IMG/VR virus record: IMGVR_UViG_3300047557_002449
Span: 1-23,979 of that record
Origin: a virus
DNA: 23,979 nucleotides
Strand: one strand, 5' to 3'
Every line of letters starts with the position of its first letter. Within the stretch, counting starts at the first letter, position 1. Positions 23,381 through 23,979 of the stretch are shown piece by piece. The notes beneath the pieces were generated by a model, which was not told the origin of the DNA, did not search any database, and worked only from the letters and a program-made list of their open reading frames with translations. Made by a program: the position numbers and the translations under genes.

Positions 23381-23676
23381 GGTTTAACAAATTGAATTTC
23401 TGCATGAATTTTATAAGAATTAGATTCTGTTTCAAAGCCAACTCGATAAGATTTTATGAAAAATAAATCCCCGTAATCGTTGTCTCCTAGCCACTCTAAT
23501 TGTACGCATAATTCTAAAGAAGGTTTTGGAGGTGGTAATTCTCCAAATATTTCGGCATATTTGATTATGGCCTTAATGTATTCTTCTCTCAATTTATCAT
23601 CCCAATGATCATTTATAGCTAAAGAATGATCAGTGTAAACAAGAATTTTACAATTCTTCGCGGCTTCCCAGTTCAT
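23377..23676 (-). CDS. 99-aa hypothetical protein with AT-rich coding sequence
   Basis: ATG at 23676 overlaps the stop of the upstream gene as ATGA, and its own stop overlaps the next start the same way, so it is translationally coupled on both sides. The product is acidic and looks mixed alpha/beta (CKILVYTDHSLAIND, then a helix DDKLREEYIKAIIKYAE, then a proline-rich loop and strands). The family is not recognised. The DNA is markedly AT-rich: by eye, 60-base blocks from 23401 to 23580 have only 27-37% G+C, against about 45% in the block at 22981. This suggests recent acquisition of a gene whose joints nevertheless fit the coupled operon. Confidence 0.75.
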   Translation of the reverse strand: MNWEAAKNCKILVYTDHSLAINDHWDDKLREEYIKAIIKYAEIFGELPPPKPSLELCVQLEWLGDNDYGDLFFIKSYRVGFETESNSYKIHAEIQFVKP

Positions 23677-23979
23677 ACCCTACTATTTTTTAAAGAAGTC
23701 AAAAAAACAAAATCCTCAAAGTCGCTCTTCCAAAGTGCTTCCATCCCTCCAATGTACCATTGTTCCCGTAGTGCTGCGTCAAGTAGCAACCGCCATCCCA
23801 TTAACTCAAACGCTTCCCGCGCCGCCGCTTCACGATCCCTGGTTTCTTTGGTTTTAGTTCCTGAACCCTGATAGGGCGAACCGTTCCAGAAGAATTGGTA
23901 GTCTGGTTTTGAAGCCAGATTAAGTACGAATTGATCAAAAAAAAACGAAGGGTTAAGACTTCTCCGGCGGTTACAGTTC
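23673..23979 (-). CDS. Partial gene, open at the right edge; unrecognised
   Basis: A minus-strand frame is open from the right edge (first full codon at 23978) to the TGA at 23673-23675, giving about 101 residues, so the true start lies outside the window. The sequence contains FFFDQFVLNLASKPDYQFF, a polar linker, and a helical, Ala/Glu/Arg-rich part (REAAAREAFELMGWRLLLDAAL) before an aromatic acidic C-terminus (WKSDFEDFVFLTS). The stop overlaps the next start as ATGA, as elsewhere in the operon, which supports it as a real gene. No function is proposed; it is the upstream member of the tail-completion group. Confidence 0.75.
   Translation of the reverse strand, partial: NCNRRRSLNPSFFFDQFVLNLASKPDYQFFWNGSPYQGSGTKTKETRDREAAAREAFELMGWRLLLDAALREQWYIGGMEALWKSDFEDFVFLTSLKNSRV

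Noticed and set aside
1-23979. tRNA genes, CRISPR arrays, insertion sequences or attachment sites
   Set aside because: Reading both strands by eye gave no cloverleaf, no regularly spaced repeat array, no transposase and no integrase or clear attachment repeat.

Overview
The window is a stretch of tailed-phage (or prophage) late genes, almost all on the minus strand, from a virus of a Bacteroidota host. Host evidence: three exported proteins have signal peptides whose predicted cleavage leaves Gln at +1 (the Bacteroidetes 'Q-rule'); the one clear promoter fits the Bacteroidota pattern TTG-N20-TAnnTTTG; and Shine-Dalgarno-like sequences are weak or absent while ATGA stop/start overlaps are very common. 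A long tape measure gene with no sheath gene seen suggests a siphovirus-like particle. No terminase, integrase, replication gene, tRNA or CRISPR array was recognised, so the phage continues outside the window.

Layout in the direction of transcription (right to left): (1) 23979-22110, a partial gene and three small proteins, probably head-tail or tail completion; (2) 22113-15301, tape measure, a Dit-like distal tail protein and a large hub-like protein; (3) 15304-14880, two small unknown proteins, one with a possible HTH; (4) 14780-12598, prohead protease fused to a scaffold domain, then the major capsid protein; (5) 12533-8301, a tail-tube candidate and a 1217-aa fibre; (6) 8289-4672, a secreted protein, a holin, a lipoprotein and an exported subtilase; (7) 4675-1019, a small protein, the portal, a connector-like protein, a small zinc-site protein and two unknown proteins. 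A hairpin terminator at 955-993 closes this operon. (8) 836-137 is a separate AT-rich three-gene unit with its own promoter, operator-like repeats and terminator, resembling a moron.

Many junctions in the late operon are 4-base ATGA overlaps, so translation is probably coupled within blocks. Gaps with hairpins follow the Dit-like gene, the capsid gene and the 132-aa gene, and may tune expression between blocks. The gene order is unusual: portal and connector lie downstream of the lysis-like genes, while protease and capsid follow the tail genes.

The most interesting part is 8289-4672. Secreted 248-type protein, holin, lipoprotein and exported S8 protease sit together, the last three joined by ATGA overlaps, with no recognisable peptidoglycan hydrolase nearby. 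The adjacent fibre also starts with a signal peptide. The second point of interest is the promoter at 870-900, overlapped by three evenly spaced alternating half-sites.
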